The position numbers were made by a program, and so were the translations under genes. This document shows positions 1 through 5,541 of a DNA stretch of 5,543 nucleotides, one piece after another (within the stretch, counting starts at the first letter, position 1; the number at the start of each line of letters is the position of its first letter). Origin of the DNA: Ignavibacteria bacterium. GTDB taxonomy: Bacteria > Bacteroidota > Ignavibacteria > Ignavibacteriales > Ignavibacteriaceae. The notes beneath the pieces were generated by a model that had not been told where the DNA came from, ran no database searches, and was given only the letters and a program-made list of their open reading frames with translations. The DNA lies in contig JAOTUT010000127.1 in NCBI GenBank assembly GCA_029863735.1, positions 1 to 5,543 of the forward strand, written 5' to 3'.

Positions 1-244
1 TATCAAATGATTCAAAAACCGGATAAACTGAAACTTCATCTCTATCATCAATTAAATATTTGAAGTTAACAGATTTACCGTTTACCAATATTAAATCAAC
101 CTCTGTATGAGGCACACCAATGGATTCTATTAAATCTTTTACAGAAGCACGATCTATATAATTGTGTACAAATCGTTTTTTCTTTCTCTCTTCAGGAAGA
201 AAGTCGTTTAACTCTTCGTAAAACCGTAAATAAATTGTGTGCAT
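1..244 (-). CDS. Mut7-C ubiquitin/RNase domain protein, N-terminal part (runs off left edge)
   Basis: The first 81 codons of a minus-strand gene are present, starting at ATG 244-242 and open to the left edge. The protein begins MHTIYLRFYEELNDFLP. It then has a beta-grasp-like pattern: a basic stretch at residues 21-25, SVKDLIESIGVPHTEVDLIL at about 34-53, VNGK at 54-57, and VSVYPVFESFD at 71-81. The last motif, preceded by 'vDLILVNGKsVnF', is characteristic of the Ub-Mut7C domain. In known proteins this domain is fused to a C-terminal Mut7-C RNase (PIN-like fold with a zinc ribbon), giving about 240-250 aa, so roughly two thirds of the gene should lie outside the window. The catalytic part is not visible, so the RNase role is inferred from family architecture. 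These proteins are often mislabelled 'twitching motility protein PilT'. There is no Shine-Dalgarno sequence before the ATG. The gene is divergent from the MFS gene. Confidence 0.8.
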   Translation of the reverse strand, partial: MHTIYLRFYEELNDFLPEERKKKRFVHNYIDRASVKDLIESIGVPHTEVDLILVNGKSVNFKYLIDDRDEVSVYPVFESFD

Positions 245-264
245 AAACGTATTTTAAACTAAAA

Positions 265-293
265 CAAAAATAATCTTATTAATAACATATCAA
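265..293 (-). promoter_or_regulatory. Candidate Bacteroidota-type promoter for the Mut7-C gene
   Basis: On the minus strand TATTTTTG (272-265) matches the TAnnTTTG -7 consensus. A TTG lies 18 nt upstream (293-291), about the spacing of the -33 element. The start codon follows 20 nt after the -7 box. The 66-nt divergent gap must also hold the promoter of the plus-strand MFS gene, for which I see no matching box. AT-rich DNA gives such matches by chance, so this is weak. Confidence 0.3.
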
Positions 294-310
294 TTTCATG
301 ATATTGTTTT

Positions 311-1621
311 ATGTTCTCTGATTTCATTAAGCAAACTTTACGAGCCCTGCGTCATAAAAACTACAGGCTATTTTTTAGCGGACAAAGTTTATCGCTTGTT
401 GGTACCTGGATGCAGCAGGTTGCACTCGGTTGGCTGGTTTATCGCCTGACTGACTCTGCATTTCTTTTAGGACTGGTAGGATTTTCATCTCAGATCCCAA
501 CTTTTATCTTAGCATCATTTGCCGGAGTGCTGGCAGATAGATACAACAAGCATAAAATATTGATTGTCACGCAGTCGCTCGCGATGCTTCAAGCATTTAT
601 TCTGGCTTTTCTCACATTGACCAGCACAATCCAGATATGGCAAATTCTTTTGCTGAGTTTATTTTCCGGATTGATAAACGCATTTGATATGCCTACGCGA
701 CAAAGCTTTGTAATTGATATGGTTGAAGATAGAAACGATCTTCCAAATGCAATTGCCCTCAACTCATCAATATTTAATGCTGCAAGATTAATCGGTCCGA
801 CCCTGGCAGGTTTTTTAATTACTGCTATCGGAGAAGGATTTTGTTTCCTGGTGAACGGCATAAGCTATCTAACAGTTATCGTCGCATTATTAATGATGAA
901 TATTACAACGAGTGTTAATAACCATAAAAAAGAAAAAGTGTTGGAAGGATTGAAGGAAGGAATAAAGTATGCATACAACTTTAAACCTATCCGCGTCCTT
1001 CTATTATTAATCGGATTGGTAAGCTTAACCGGGATGCCCTACACGGTTTTGATGCCGGTGTTTGCAAAAGATATTTTACATGGAAACGCCCACACACTAG
1101 GATTTTTATTCGGTGCAGTTGGTTGCGGTGCTTTGATTGGTGCTATTTATCTGGCATCAAGAAAATCAGTTTTAGGTTTAGGTAGATGGATATCAATGGC
1201 CACAGCTGTTTTTTCGCTTGGTCTTTTATTCTTTTCTTTTTCAAAAAATATTTATTTGTCTGTTGCACTTATGCTTTTTACCGGTTTTGGAATGATGATG
1301 CAAATGGCTTCTACAAACACTTTGCTTCAAACTTTGGTTGATGATGATAAACGCGGCAGAGTAATGAGTCTTTATGTAATGGCATTTATGGGCACAGCAC
1401 CATTTGGAAGTTTTATGGCTGGATCACTTGCAAGCACAATCGGTGCACCTTATACTGTTTTATCTAGTGGAATAATTTGTCTCGCCGGAGCTTTGCTATT
1501 TTACAAGAATTTACCATCTCTCAGAAAGCATATAAGACCAGTTTATATTCAGAAGGGAATACTACCTGAAGTTTCAAAAGGATTGCAATCATCCACCCAC
1601 TTGAAGATGCCACCGAATTGA
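311..1621 (+). CDS. MFS transporter, EntS-like/DHA3 group (MFS_3)
   Basis: A complete 436-aa inner-membrane secondary transporter, probably a proton-coupled exporter. About twelve hydrophobic helices are visible, six before and six after a basic cytoplasmic loop near residues 200-225. The N terminus, RALRHKNYRLFFSGQSLSLVGTWMQQVALGWL at about 11-42 with its RNYRLFF-type start and GTWMQ, is typical of the EntS/MFS_3 family. Motif A is GVLADRYNKHKIL at 72-84 between helices 2 and 3. FDMPTRQSFVIDMV at 125-138 follows helix 4, and a second-half counterpart, DDDKRGRVMSLY, lies at 344-355. A hydrophilic tail of about 35 residues (402-436) includes IRPVYIQKG, also usual in this group. The length is as expected. 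The ATG at 311 was chosen because an upstream ATG (298) is out of frame and the N terminus matches the family; no Shine-Dalgarno sequence is evident. The substrate cannot be read from sequence; relatives export siderophores, macrolides or other drugs. Confidence 0.88.
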   Translation: MFSDFIKQTLRALRHKNYRLFFSGQSLSLVGTWMQQVALGWLVYRLTDSAFLLGLVGFSSQIPTFILASFAGVLADRYNKHKILIVTQSLAMLQAFILAFLTLTSTIQIWQILLLSLFSGLINAFDMPTRQSFVIDMVEDRNDLPNAIALNSSIFNAARLIGPTLAGFLITAIGEGFCFLVNGISYLTVIVALLMMNITTSVNNHKKEKVLEGLKEGIKYAYNFKPIRVLLLLIGLVSLTGMPYTVLMPVFAKDILHGNAHTLGFLFGAVGCGALIGAIYLASRKSVLGLGRWISMATAVFSLGLLFFSFSKNIYLSVALMLFTGFGMMMQMASTNTLLQTLVDDDKRGRVMSLYVMAFMGTAPFGSFMAGSLASTIGAPYTVLSSGIICLAGALLFYKNLPSLRKHIRPVYIQKGILPEVSKGLQSSTHLKMPPN

Positions 1622-1676
1622 TTACAGAGCTAAATTTTAGTTGATAATTGGCAAGCAAAAGTACTGTTTCAGCAAC

Positions 1677-1706
1677 TTGACTCTCATCGCTATTTGGCTA
1701 TTTTAG
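1677..1706 (+). promoter_or_regulatory. Candidate promoter for the lipoprotein gene
   Basis: In the 104-nt gap after the MFS gene there is TTG at 1677-1679. After 19 nt comes TATTTTAG at 1699-1706, one mismatch from the TAnnTTTG box. The start codon is 19 nt further on. I see no convincing terminator hairpin behind the MFS gene, so the lipoprotein could also be read from the MFS transcript. Weak call. Confidence 0.22.
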
Positions 1707-1716
1707 AGATGTTAAT

Positions 1717-1720
1717 AGGA
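1717..1720 (+). promoter_or_regulatory. Shine-Dalgarno AGGA deciding the lipoprotein start
   Basis: AGGA lies 5 nt before the ATG at 1726. This is one of only two convincing Shine-Dalgarno sites in the window (the other precedes the relic ORF at 4406), and it supports ATG 1726 as the real start. Confidence 0.5.
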
Positions 1721-1725
1721 AAGCA

Positions 1726-2643
1726 ATGATAAAAAAAAAGTCATTTTATATTCTTAGTAAATGTTTCGGCTCAATCATAATTATTTTGTTGTTATTTAAC
1801 TGCAATGAAGAAATTATTCCTCCCCCACCTGAGCCACCAATATCTGAACCACCAATTTATGATTCCACTCTTTACACACAAGAGCTTAAAGGAAAGGTAA
1901 TATTAGAAAACCAAACTGAACACAGTAATGCGTTGGTTTATTTGGACAGTTTGAATCGTGGTGCAGGTACAGATTCAAGCGGTAATTATTCTTTACAATT
2001 TAGTGAAGAAGATTCTATTTATGATGGTACTTTTAAGATTTACTATTTCGTTAATGAATTCGAAATGGACTCTGCACAGTACGTTCTTGTAGGCGGTAAA
2101 GTGAAATTGGATTCTCTGGATGTTGACAGTGTTGGAAACCTCCCGAGGAAAGAGCTTGAACAGTTGTTGTTGATTGAAGGATGGACGGACAAAAAAGAAT
2201 ACAGAGCGGGAGATTTAATAGCATTTACTGGCAGGTTTACTAATGTAACAAACAGAATGATACATATTTTTATTTATAGCTGCTGGCAACCTTTTGGTTT
2301 CATTGGTTTATATAATGAAAATCATTCACCCTCTTATATAATATCGCCTTGTGATCCGGTTGCGGCAGATTGTGATGTATATCTTCAACCGAATGATTTT
2401 TTTGAAGGAACGATTGTATATACTATCCGAGATGGTGATTATTGTAGTAACTTTAGACCTTTACCCCTTGATGAATTCATAGTAGTTGCTGATTTATTTA
2501 TTGAAGGCCGGTTCCGTAGCCCTTATGATAAATTTGAGTGGTTTATATTTAACGAATGGTACAAACTTCATAGAGGAGAAACACCGAAACTTGACTGGTT
2601 CCCGAATAAATACAAATATCCAATAATTACAATAATTGAATAA
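1726..2643 (+). CDS. Secreted lipoprotein with carboxypeptidase-regulatory-like domain, function unknown
   Basis: A 305-aa protein I cannot name. The N terminus is a lipoprotein signal: MIKKK, a hydrophobic core at about 15-24, and a loose lipobox LFNC with lipidated Cys26, then acidic NEE. Next is a Pro/Glu-rich tether (about 31-44). Residues about 53-125 (LKGKVILE..., ALVYLDS, GAGTDSSGNYSLQF) fit the beta-sandwich of carboxypeptidase regulatory-like (CarboxypepD_reg) domains. Residues about 147-260 start LLIEGWTDKKEYRAGD and continue FTGRFTNVTNRMIHIF. This resembles BsuPI-type and other Ig-like domains with a TDKxxYxxGE-like opening. It carries four cysteines (186, 209, 216, 240), enough for two disulfides outside the cytoplasm. 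There is no C-terminal sorting domain. Acidic residues right after the lipid Cys recall the surface-export signal of Bacteroidota lipoproteins, so surface exposure is possible. Domain assignments are by eye. It may bind a ligand or serve structurally; no catalytic motif is seen. Confidence 0.72.
   Translation: MIKKKSFYILSKCFGSIIIILLLFNCNEEIIPPPPEPPISEPPIYDSTLYTQELKGKVILENQTEHSNALVYLDSLNRGAGTDSSGNYSLQFSEEDSIYDGTFKIYYFVNEFEMDSAQYVLVGGKVKLDSLDVDSVGNLPRKELEQLLLIEGWTDKKEYRAGDLIAFTGRFTNVTNRMIHIFIYSCWQPFGFIGLYNENHSPSYIISPCDPVAADCDVYLQPNDFFEGTIVYTIRDGDYCSNFRPLPLDEFIVVADLFIEGRFRSPYDKFEWFIFNEWYKLHRGETPKLDWFPNKYKYPIITIIE
1830..1859 (+). repeat. 15-nt tandem duplication in the lipoprotein linker
   Basis: TGAGCCACCAATATC (1830-1844) is followed directly by TGAACCACCAATTTA (1845-1859), 12 of 15 bases identical. 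It encodes the EPPIS/EPPIY units of the Pro-rich tether after the lipid anchor. In-frame duplication here would change only tether length. Confidence 0.55.
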
Positions 2644-2663
2644 ATAGATTAAGAAGTGTCAAA

Positions 2664-2690
2664 GGTAGAAAAATAAATATTTCTTTTACC
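2664..2690. terminator. Weak hairpin between convergent genes
   Basis: GGTAgAAA (2664-2671) can pair with TTTTACC (2684-2690) around an AT-rich loop, giving about 7 bp with one bulged G. It fills the 49-nt gap between the convergent lipoprotein and aldo/keto reductase genes, where a bidirectional terminator would be expected. The stem is short and A/T-rich and no clear U-tract follows, so support is mostly positional. Confidence 0.22.
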
Positions 2691-2692
2691 CT

Positions 2693-3664
2693 CTAACTAT
2701 CAAAAACACTCTTCACAAACTCAAACTCATCATCAGTTAATGGTTTATCCATTGCTGCTAAATTAGTCTTAACTTGTTTAAGATTTCGGAAGCCGGGAAT
2801 AACGGCTCCCATAAATTTGTAATGAAGCAGGAACTGCATCGCAACTCTTGCAAGTTCTTCGACTGAAGAGCCGAATTTCTCCTTTATTTTATTCATCTTT
2901 GGTTCAAGTGCTTCTAAGCTCTCTTTCGAAAATTTTGAAAGTCCTTTTCTATGGTCGCCATCTTCAAACTTCGGAGGATTGTTCTTATCATATTTACCGA
3001 GTAGCAAACCTTGCCCAATTGGTCTAAACGCAACAAATGAAATCTGGTTTTCTTCCATCAGCCTTCTTGTTGGGGCTCCATCATCAATAAATATTCTTTC
3101 CATTGCATTTGCATAACTCTGCAAAACATCCGGTTTTACTTTAGGAACAAGTTTCTGAAAATCTTCGTGTGAATATGCTGATTGACCGATCAATCTTACC
3201 TTGCCTTCTTCTTTTAGTCTGTACATTACTTCAACTGCGCCATCAAGATATTCATTGTTATCACCAAAATGTCCGTGGTGGAAATAATAAAGATCTATGT
3301 AATCTCTTTTCAGATTAATTAATGATTGCTCGCACTGATGGCGAATGTGTGCGGGTTCAAAAGCGTGTGCTGCTGTACCGGGAAACCATCCAACTTTTGT
3401 AGCTATTATAAAGTTGTTGGTTCTGTTTCCGAGAATTCTTGCCAGCATTCTTTCTGCTCTTCCGTTGCCGTAAACGTCCGCGTTATCAAAATGGTTAACG
3501 CCGTGATCAATTGCATAATTAATTGCTTCAGAAACTTCCTTTTCGTCAACGTTGGCCCAGCCGTTGGGATCTCCGTTAACCCAATTGAGTCCACCCATAG
3601 TCCAGCATCCGAGACTTATTTCTGAGATTTCAATATTTGATTTTCCAAGTTTTCTGTATTTCAT
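2693..3664 (-). CDS. Aldo/keto reductase
   Basis: A complete 323-aa cytoplasmic NAD(P)H-dependent oxidoreductase with the AKR (beta/alpha)8 barrel. It begins MKYRKLGKSNIEISEISLGC. The tetrad is visible: Asp60 and Tyr65 in HFDNADVYGNG, Lys90 in IATKVG, and His129 in DYIDLYYFHHG. Cofactor-loop motifs are RPIGQGLLLGKY (214-225) and, near the C terminus, IPGFRNLKQVKTNLAAM (289-305). The length is normal for bacterial AKRs. The residue after the catalytic Asp is Asn, where Thr or Ser is commoner, and the usual GVSN-type segment reads GQSAYS (160-165). Both are tolerated in the superfamily. The substrate cannot be inferred. It starts 35 nt after the nucleotidyltransferase stop and may be co-transcribed with it. 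Only a weak GAAGAT-like Shine-Dalgarno lies upstream, in sequence belonging to the nucleotidyltransferase side. Its first ~28 nt are duplicated at 4379-4408. Confidence 0.92.
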   Translation of the reverse strand: MKYRKLGKSNIEISEISLGCWTMGGLNWVNGDPNGWANVDEKEVSEAINYAIDHGVNHFDNADVYGNGRAERMLARILGNRTNNFIIATKVGWFPGTAAHAFEPAHIRHQCEQSLINLKRDYIDLYYFHHGHFGDNNEYLDGAVEVMYRLKEEGKVRLIGQSAYSHEDFQKLVPKVKPDVLQSYANAMERIFIDDGAPTRRLMEENQISFVAFRPIGQGLLLGKYDKNNPPKFEDGDHRKGLSKFSKESLEALEPKMNKIKEKFGSSVEELARVAMQFLLHYKFMGAVIPGFRNLKQVKTNLAAMDKPLTDDEFEFVKSVFDS

Positions 3665-3666
3665 TT
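3636..3666 (-). repeat. Direct repeat copy 1: 5' end of the aldo/keto reductase gene
   Basis: These 31 bases span the start codon (3664-3662) and first nine codons of the aldo/keto reductase. They recur in the same orientation at 4379-4408 with one substitution and one 1-nt indel. The two copies bracket the nucleotidyltransferase pair. The identity was aligned by hand. Confidence 0.65.
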
Positions 3667-3699
3667 ATATCTTCAATTTTTATGTAAATTCAGATCCTA

Positions 3700-4140
3700 T
3701 TAGGTTAAGTCCTCCAAATCATTCAGGTCTTTTTTCCTTCCAGAAGCTTTTTTGTTTTTAATAAAATCATCTTTGCTGATGAAATAAAGAGTCTGTTTTC
3801 CATAACTACCAACTACTTTCCTTTCCCATGCTTCTGTGAAATTTATCCCGTCTATTGAGGTAAGGATGTCAATTCTGAATGGCGGTTTACCAAGCTGAAT
3901 AACTTTTCCTTCTTCCATCAAAAGTTCAGGATTAATATCTAAAACGTTGAAACCAAAATCAGTTAAGGTCCGAATAATTTTTTCAACATTGGTTTTGGAG
4001 GTAAGTATAAAAAAATCGATATCATTGGTGAATCTCGGGAAAGCATGAACAGCAAATGCATATCCACCAACAACAAGATATTTAACCTCGTTTTTGTTCA
4101 GTAATTCTACAAACGCTTCGAAGTCTTCTACTAATTTCAT
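3700..4140 (-). CDS. Nucleotidyltransferase (MNT/AbiEii-like), probable toxin-antitoxin-type module
   Basis: A complete 146-aa protein of the minimal nucleotidyltransferase fold (DNA polymerase-beta superfamily). It has VGGYAFAVHAFPRFTNDID at 24-42, with Gly25-Gly26 and the metal-binding pair Asp40/Asp42. A third Asp is in FRIDIL (Asp91). The C-terminal ISKDDFIKNKKASGRKKDLNDL (121-142) is the usual 'isleDli.nK.asGR.kDl.Dl' ending of AbiEii-like and related small NTases. All catalytic acidic residues are present, so it looks active. Family members transfer nucleotides to RNA or protein and often act in toxin-antitoxin or abortive-infection systems; the target here is unknown. The ATG at 4140 leaves the standard short helix before VVGG. 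It overlaps the end of the upstream small gene by 59 nt in another frame, implying coupled translation. Together the two genes lie between the direct repeats at 3636-3666 and 4379-4408. Confidence 0.85.
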   Translation of the reverse strand: MKLVEDFEAFVELLNKNEVKYLVVGGYAFAVHAFPRFTNDIDFFILTSKTNVEKIIRTLTDFGFNVLDINPELLMEEGKVIQLGKPPFRIDILTSIDGINFTEAWERKVVGSYGKQTLYFISKDDFIKNKKASGRKKDLNDLEDLT

Positions 4141-4291
4141 CCTTGCTAATATTTTTTAATTTTAAATATGACTCTCGTATTTCTTCAAGAGCCTCAAGTT
4201 TAAATTCTATACTTGCGTCGTTCCAAAATTTTTTTTCATCCTCGTATTGAAGGGGATCTTTGAGGTCATATATTTTTATTTTTTTATTCAC
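4082..4291 (-). CDS. Small NTase-associated protein (possible antitoxin/partner), GTG start
   Basis: A 69-aa ORF directly upstream of, and overlapping by 59 nt, the nucleotidyltransferase gene. The start is GTG (4291-4289): an in-frame TAA lies five codons upstream (4306-4304) and no ATG exists in the frame. There is no Shine-Dalgarno sequence. The protein is charged and likely helical: KKFWNDASIEFKLEALEEIR (20-39), SYLKLKN, then RRLRSVCRITEQKRG (55-69). This pattern (aromatic and Trp near residue 23, 'EALEEIRxxY', ending 'RLxxVxRIxExxRG') matches, from memory, small uncharacterised proteins commonly encoded just before NTase genes. That recurrence and the conserved spacing make it a real gene rather than a shadow. 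The role as antitoxin, activator or substrate of the NTase is inference. It has no DNA-binding motif that I can recognise. Confidence 0.68.
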   Translation of the reverse strand: MNKKIKIYDLKDPLQYEDEKKFWNDASIEFKLEALEEIRESYLKLKNISKDEISRRLRSVCRITEQKRG

Positions 4292-4307
4292 TTCGCAATA
4301 TATTTAG

Positions 4308-4406
4308 TTAATGATTACTAACGATCAATTTACAAAAATTAATTTGGTCATTAAAACAATTTGGTTCAATGTTAATTGTTTGATTTTTCAAGTTTCTGTA
4401 TTTCAT
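4308..4406 (-). pseudogene. Relic of an aldo/keto reductase 5' end, or 32-codon leader ORF
   Basis: ATG 4406-4404 opens a 32-codon ORF beginning MKYRNLKNQTINIEPNC and ending at TAA 4310-4308. Its first bases are almost those of the aldo/keto reductase start (MKYRKLGKSN), but a 1-nt deletion after codon 4 shifts the frame and similarity fades after about 30 nt. It has a good Shine-Dalgarno sequence (AGAGGA, 5-nt spacing), better than the intact gene has. The stop lies 16 nt before the GTG of the small NTase partner. The simplest reading is a decayed stub left when the locus was split or a paralogue was lost. It may still be translated and could couple ribosomes onto the GTG-start gene, which has no Shine-Dalgarno of its own. 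Confidence 0.5.
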
Positions 4407-4408
4407 TT
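4379..4408 (-). repeat. Direct repeat copy 2: duplicated aldo/keto reductase start
   Basis: These 30 bases align with 3636-3666 at 29 of 31 columns: C/T at 3645/4388, and one T missing from the run at 3650-3653. The ATG falls at the same place in both copies. A few more matching bases (TTCAAT) occur beyond the inner end after a small gap, suggesting the homology once reached further. The period between the copies is about 743 bp. Confidence 0.65.
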
Positions 4409-4411
4409 GTT

Positions 4412-4417
4412 TCCTCT
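4412..4417 (-). promoter_or_regulatory. Strong Shine-Dalgarno AGAGGA before the relic ORF
   Basis: AGAGGA read on the minus strand lies 5 nt before ATG 4406. It is the best ribosome binding site in the window yet precedes only the 32-codon relic. It may be the original ribosome binding site of an aldo/keto reductase gene. Confidence 0.5.
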
Positions 4418-4429
4418 TTTATTCGGGTT

Positions 4430-4496
4430 GTCATTCCTGCGAAAGCAGGAAGCCAGAAAAGTTGTAAAGAAGATTCCGGCTCATGGCCGGAATGAC
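4430..4496. repeat. Palindromic dispersed intergenic repeat with two hairpins
   Basis: The element is bounded by GTCATTCC (4430-4437) and GGAATGAC (4489-4496), a perfect 8-bp inverted repeat. Inside are two hairpins: CCTGC-GAAA-GCAGG (4436-4449, GNRA-type loop) and ATTCCGGC-TCATG-GCCGGAAT (4473-4493, 8-bp stem). A further end-like piece, GGAATTCTCGCAATGACG, lies at 4525-4542, suggesting a composite or degraded second copy. GTCATTCCTGCGAAAGCAGG-type sequences are known as abundant non-coding repeats in several bacterial genomes. It has no ORF of its own. It sits 53 nt behind the hemB stop, so the second hairpin, followed on the minus strand by a pyrimidine-rich stretch, could terminate or stabilise the hemB transcript. 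The rest of the 257-nt gap 4292-4548 is the relic described separately and AT-rich DNA. Confidence 0.75.
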
Positions 4497-4548
4497 ATAC
4501 GTTGTTATATTTACATCCTCTAACGGAATTCTCGCAATGACGTTCGTA

Positions 4549-5541
4549 TCACTTGCTAGTTTTATCAATCCACTTTGCAACATCTTTAGCAAAGTAAGTT
4601 AAAATCATATCAGCACCAGCACGCTTGATTGCAGTTAATGATTCTATCATAACTCTTTCTTCATCAATCCAGTCGTTTTGTCCGGCAGCTTTTATCATTG
4701 AAAATTCACCGCTTACCTGGTAGGCGGCGGTTGGCATTTCAAATCTTTCTTTAACTTTTCTTATTACATCAAGATAGGGACCCGCGGGTTTAACCATAAC
4801 TATGTCTGCACCTTCTTCAATGTCAGCCTCAACTTCGCGAAGTGCTTCATTGATATTTCCAATATCCATTTGGTGAGATCTTCTATCACCAAAAGCCGGA
4901 GTAGATTCGGCAGCGTCTCTGAAAGGTCCATAATACCCGGAAGAATATTTCGCAGCATAACTCATTATCGGAATTTTTTCATATCCTTTATAATCCAGCG
5001 CTTTACGAATTGCTAAGACTCTTCCATCCATCATATCTGACGGTGCTACCATATCTGCACCAGCTTCAACATGCGATACTGCTTCTTTTGCAAGTACTGC
5101 TATTGTTTCATCGTTAAGAATATCTTCGCCGGCAAGTATTCCGCAATGTCCGTGAGATGTGTACTCGCACAAACAAATATCTGTGATGATTAATAGATCG
5201 TTGATTTCTTTTTTAATTGCTTTTATCGCCTGCTGGATGATTCCATTAGGATCGTATGCATCGCTTCCTTGTTCATCTTTGTGATCTGGTATACCAAAAA
5301 GAATTACTGCGGGAATTCCAAGATCACGAACTTCATTACATTCTGTAACAAGATTTTCAATCGATAATTGAAATACTCCAGGCATTGATTTAACTGGATT
5401 CTTAACATTCTTTCCAGGGACAACAAAAAGAGGATAGATCAAATCGTTTTTTGTAAGAACCGTTTCTCTCACCATATAGCGAACGATGGGATTATATCTT
5501 AATCTTCTAAAACGTTTAAAAGTGAAGTTTTTGTTTGTCAT
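4549..5541 (-). CDS. hemB: Delta-aminolevulinic acid dehydratase (porphobilinogen synthase)
   Basis: A complete 330-aa cytoplasmic enzyme that condenses two 5-aminolevulinate molecules into porphobilinogen, the first common step to haem, sirohaem and other tetrapyrroles. The start is ATG 5541, two bases from the right edge, so its ribosome binding site and promoter are outside. Both Schiff-base lysines are present: Lys198 in MSYAAKYSS and Lys251 in [13 protein letters not shown] (244-256), which fits the family signature. [14 protein letters not shown] (121-134) carries Cys123, Cys125 and Cys133, so this is the zinc-type enzyme like E. coli HemB, not the Asp-rich magnesium type. The conserved N-terminal [10 protein letters not shown] (12-21) and [11 protein letters not shown] (80-90) are also seen. 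Length is normal (E. coli 324 aa) and there are no disruptions. Other hem genes may lie to the right; none is visible here. Confidence 0.97.
   Translation of the reverse strand: MTNKNFTFKRFRRLRYNPIVRYMVRETVLTKNDLIYPLFVVPGKNVKNPVKSMPGVFQLSIENLVTECNEVRDLGIPAVILFGIPDHKDEQGSDAYDPNGIIQQAIKAIKKEINDLLIITDICLCEYTSHGHCGILAGEDILNDETIAVLAKEAVSHVEAGADMVAPSDMMDGRVLAIRKALDYKGYEKIPIMSYAAKYSSGYYGPFRDAAESTPAFGDRRSHQMDIGNINEALREVEADIEEGADIVMVKPAGPYLDVIRKVKERFEMPTAAYQVSGEFSMIKAAGQNDWIDEERVMIESLTAIKRAGADMILTYFAKDVAKWIDKTSK

Noticed and set aside
589..861. 90-codon minus-strand ORF inside the MFS gene
   Set aside because: Antisense to a strongly conserved transporter. The protein has no recognisable family pattern, so it is a shadow.
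1632..1642. CTAAATTTTAG as a terminator behind the MFS gene
   Set aside because: The arms leave no usable loop and no U-tract follows.
311..2643. MFS exporter and lipoprotein as parts of one efflux system
   Set aside because: The lipoprotein has no features of an outer-membrane factor or adaptor. Adjacency on one strand with a 104-nt gap is not enough.
3326..3761. Plus- and minus-strand ORFs (3326-3625, 3406-3594, 3552-3761) over the aldo/keto reductase 5' half
   Set aside because: They lie in other frames of a clear AKR gene. Their translations look unlike natural proteins and they lack ribosome binding sites.
4430..4496. CRISPR repeat or tRNA-like structure
   Set aside because: There is a single copy with no spacer array, and no acceptor stem or anticodon arrangement. 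It fits a dispersed palindromic repeat better.
4311..4523. 70-codon plus-strand ORF in the hemB-NTase gap
   Set aside because: It reads through the AKR-start relic and the palindromic repeat, has no ribosome binding site, and its sequence is explained by those elements.
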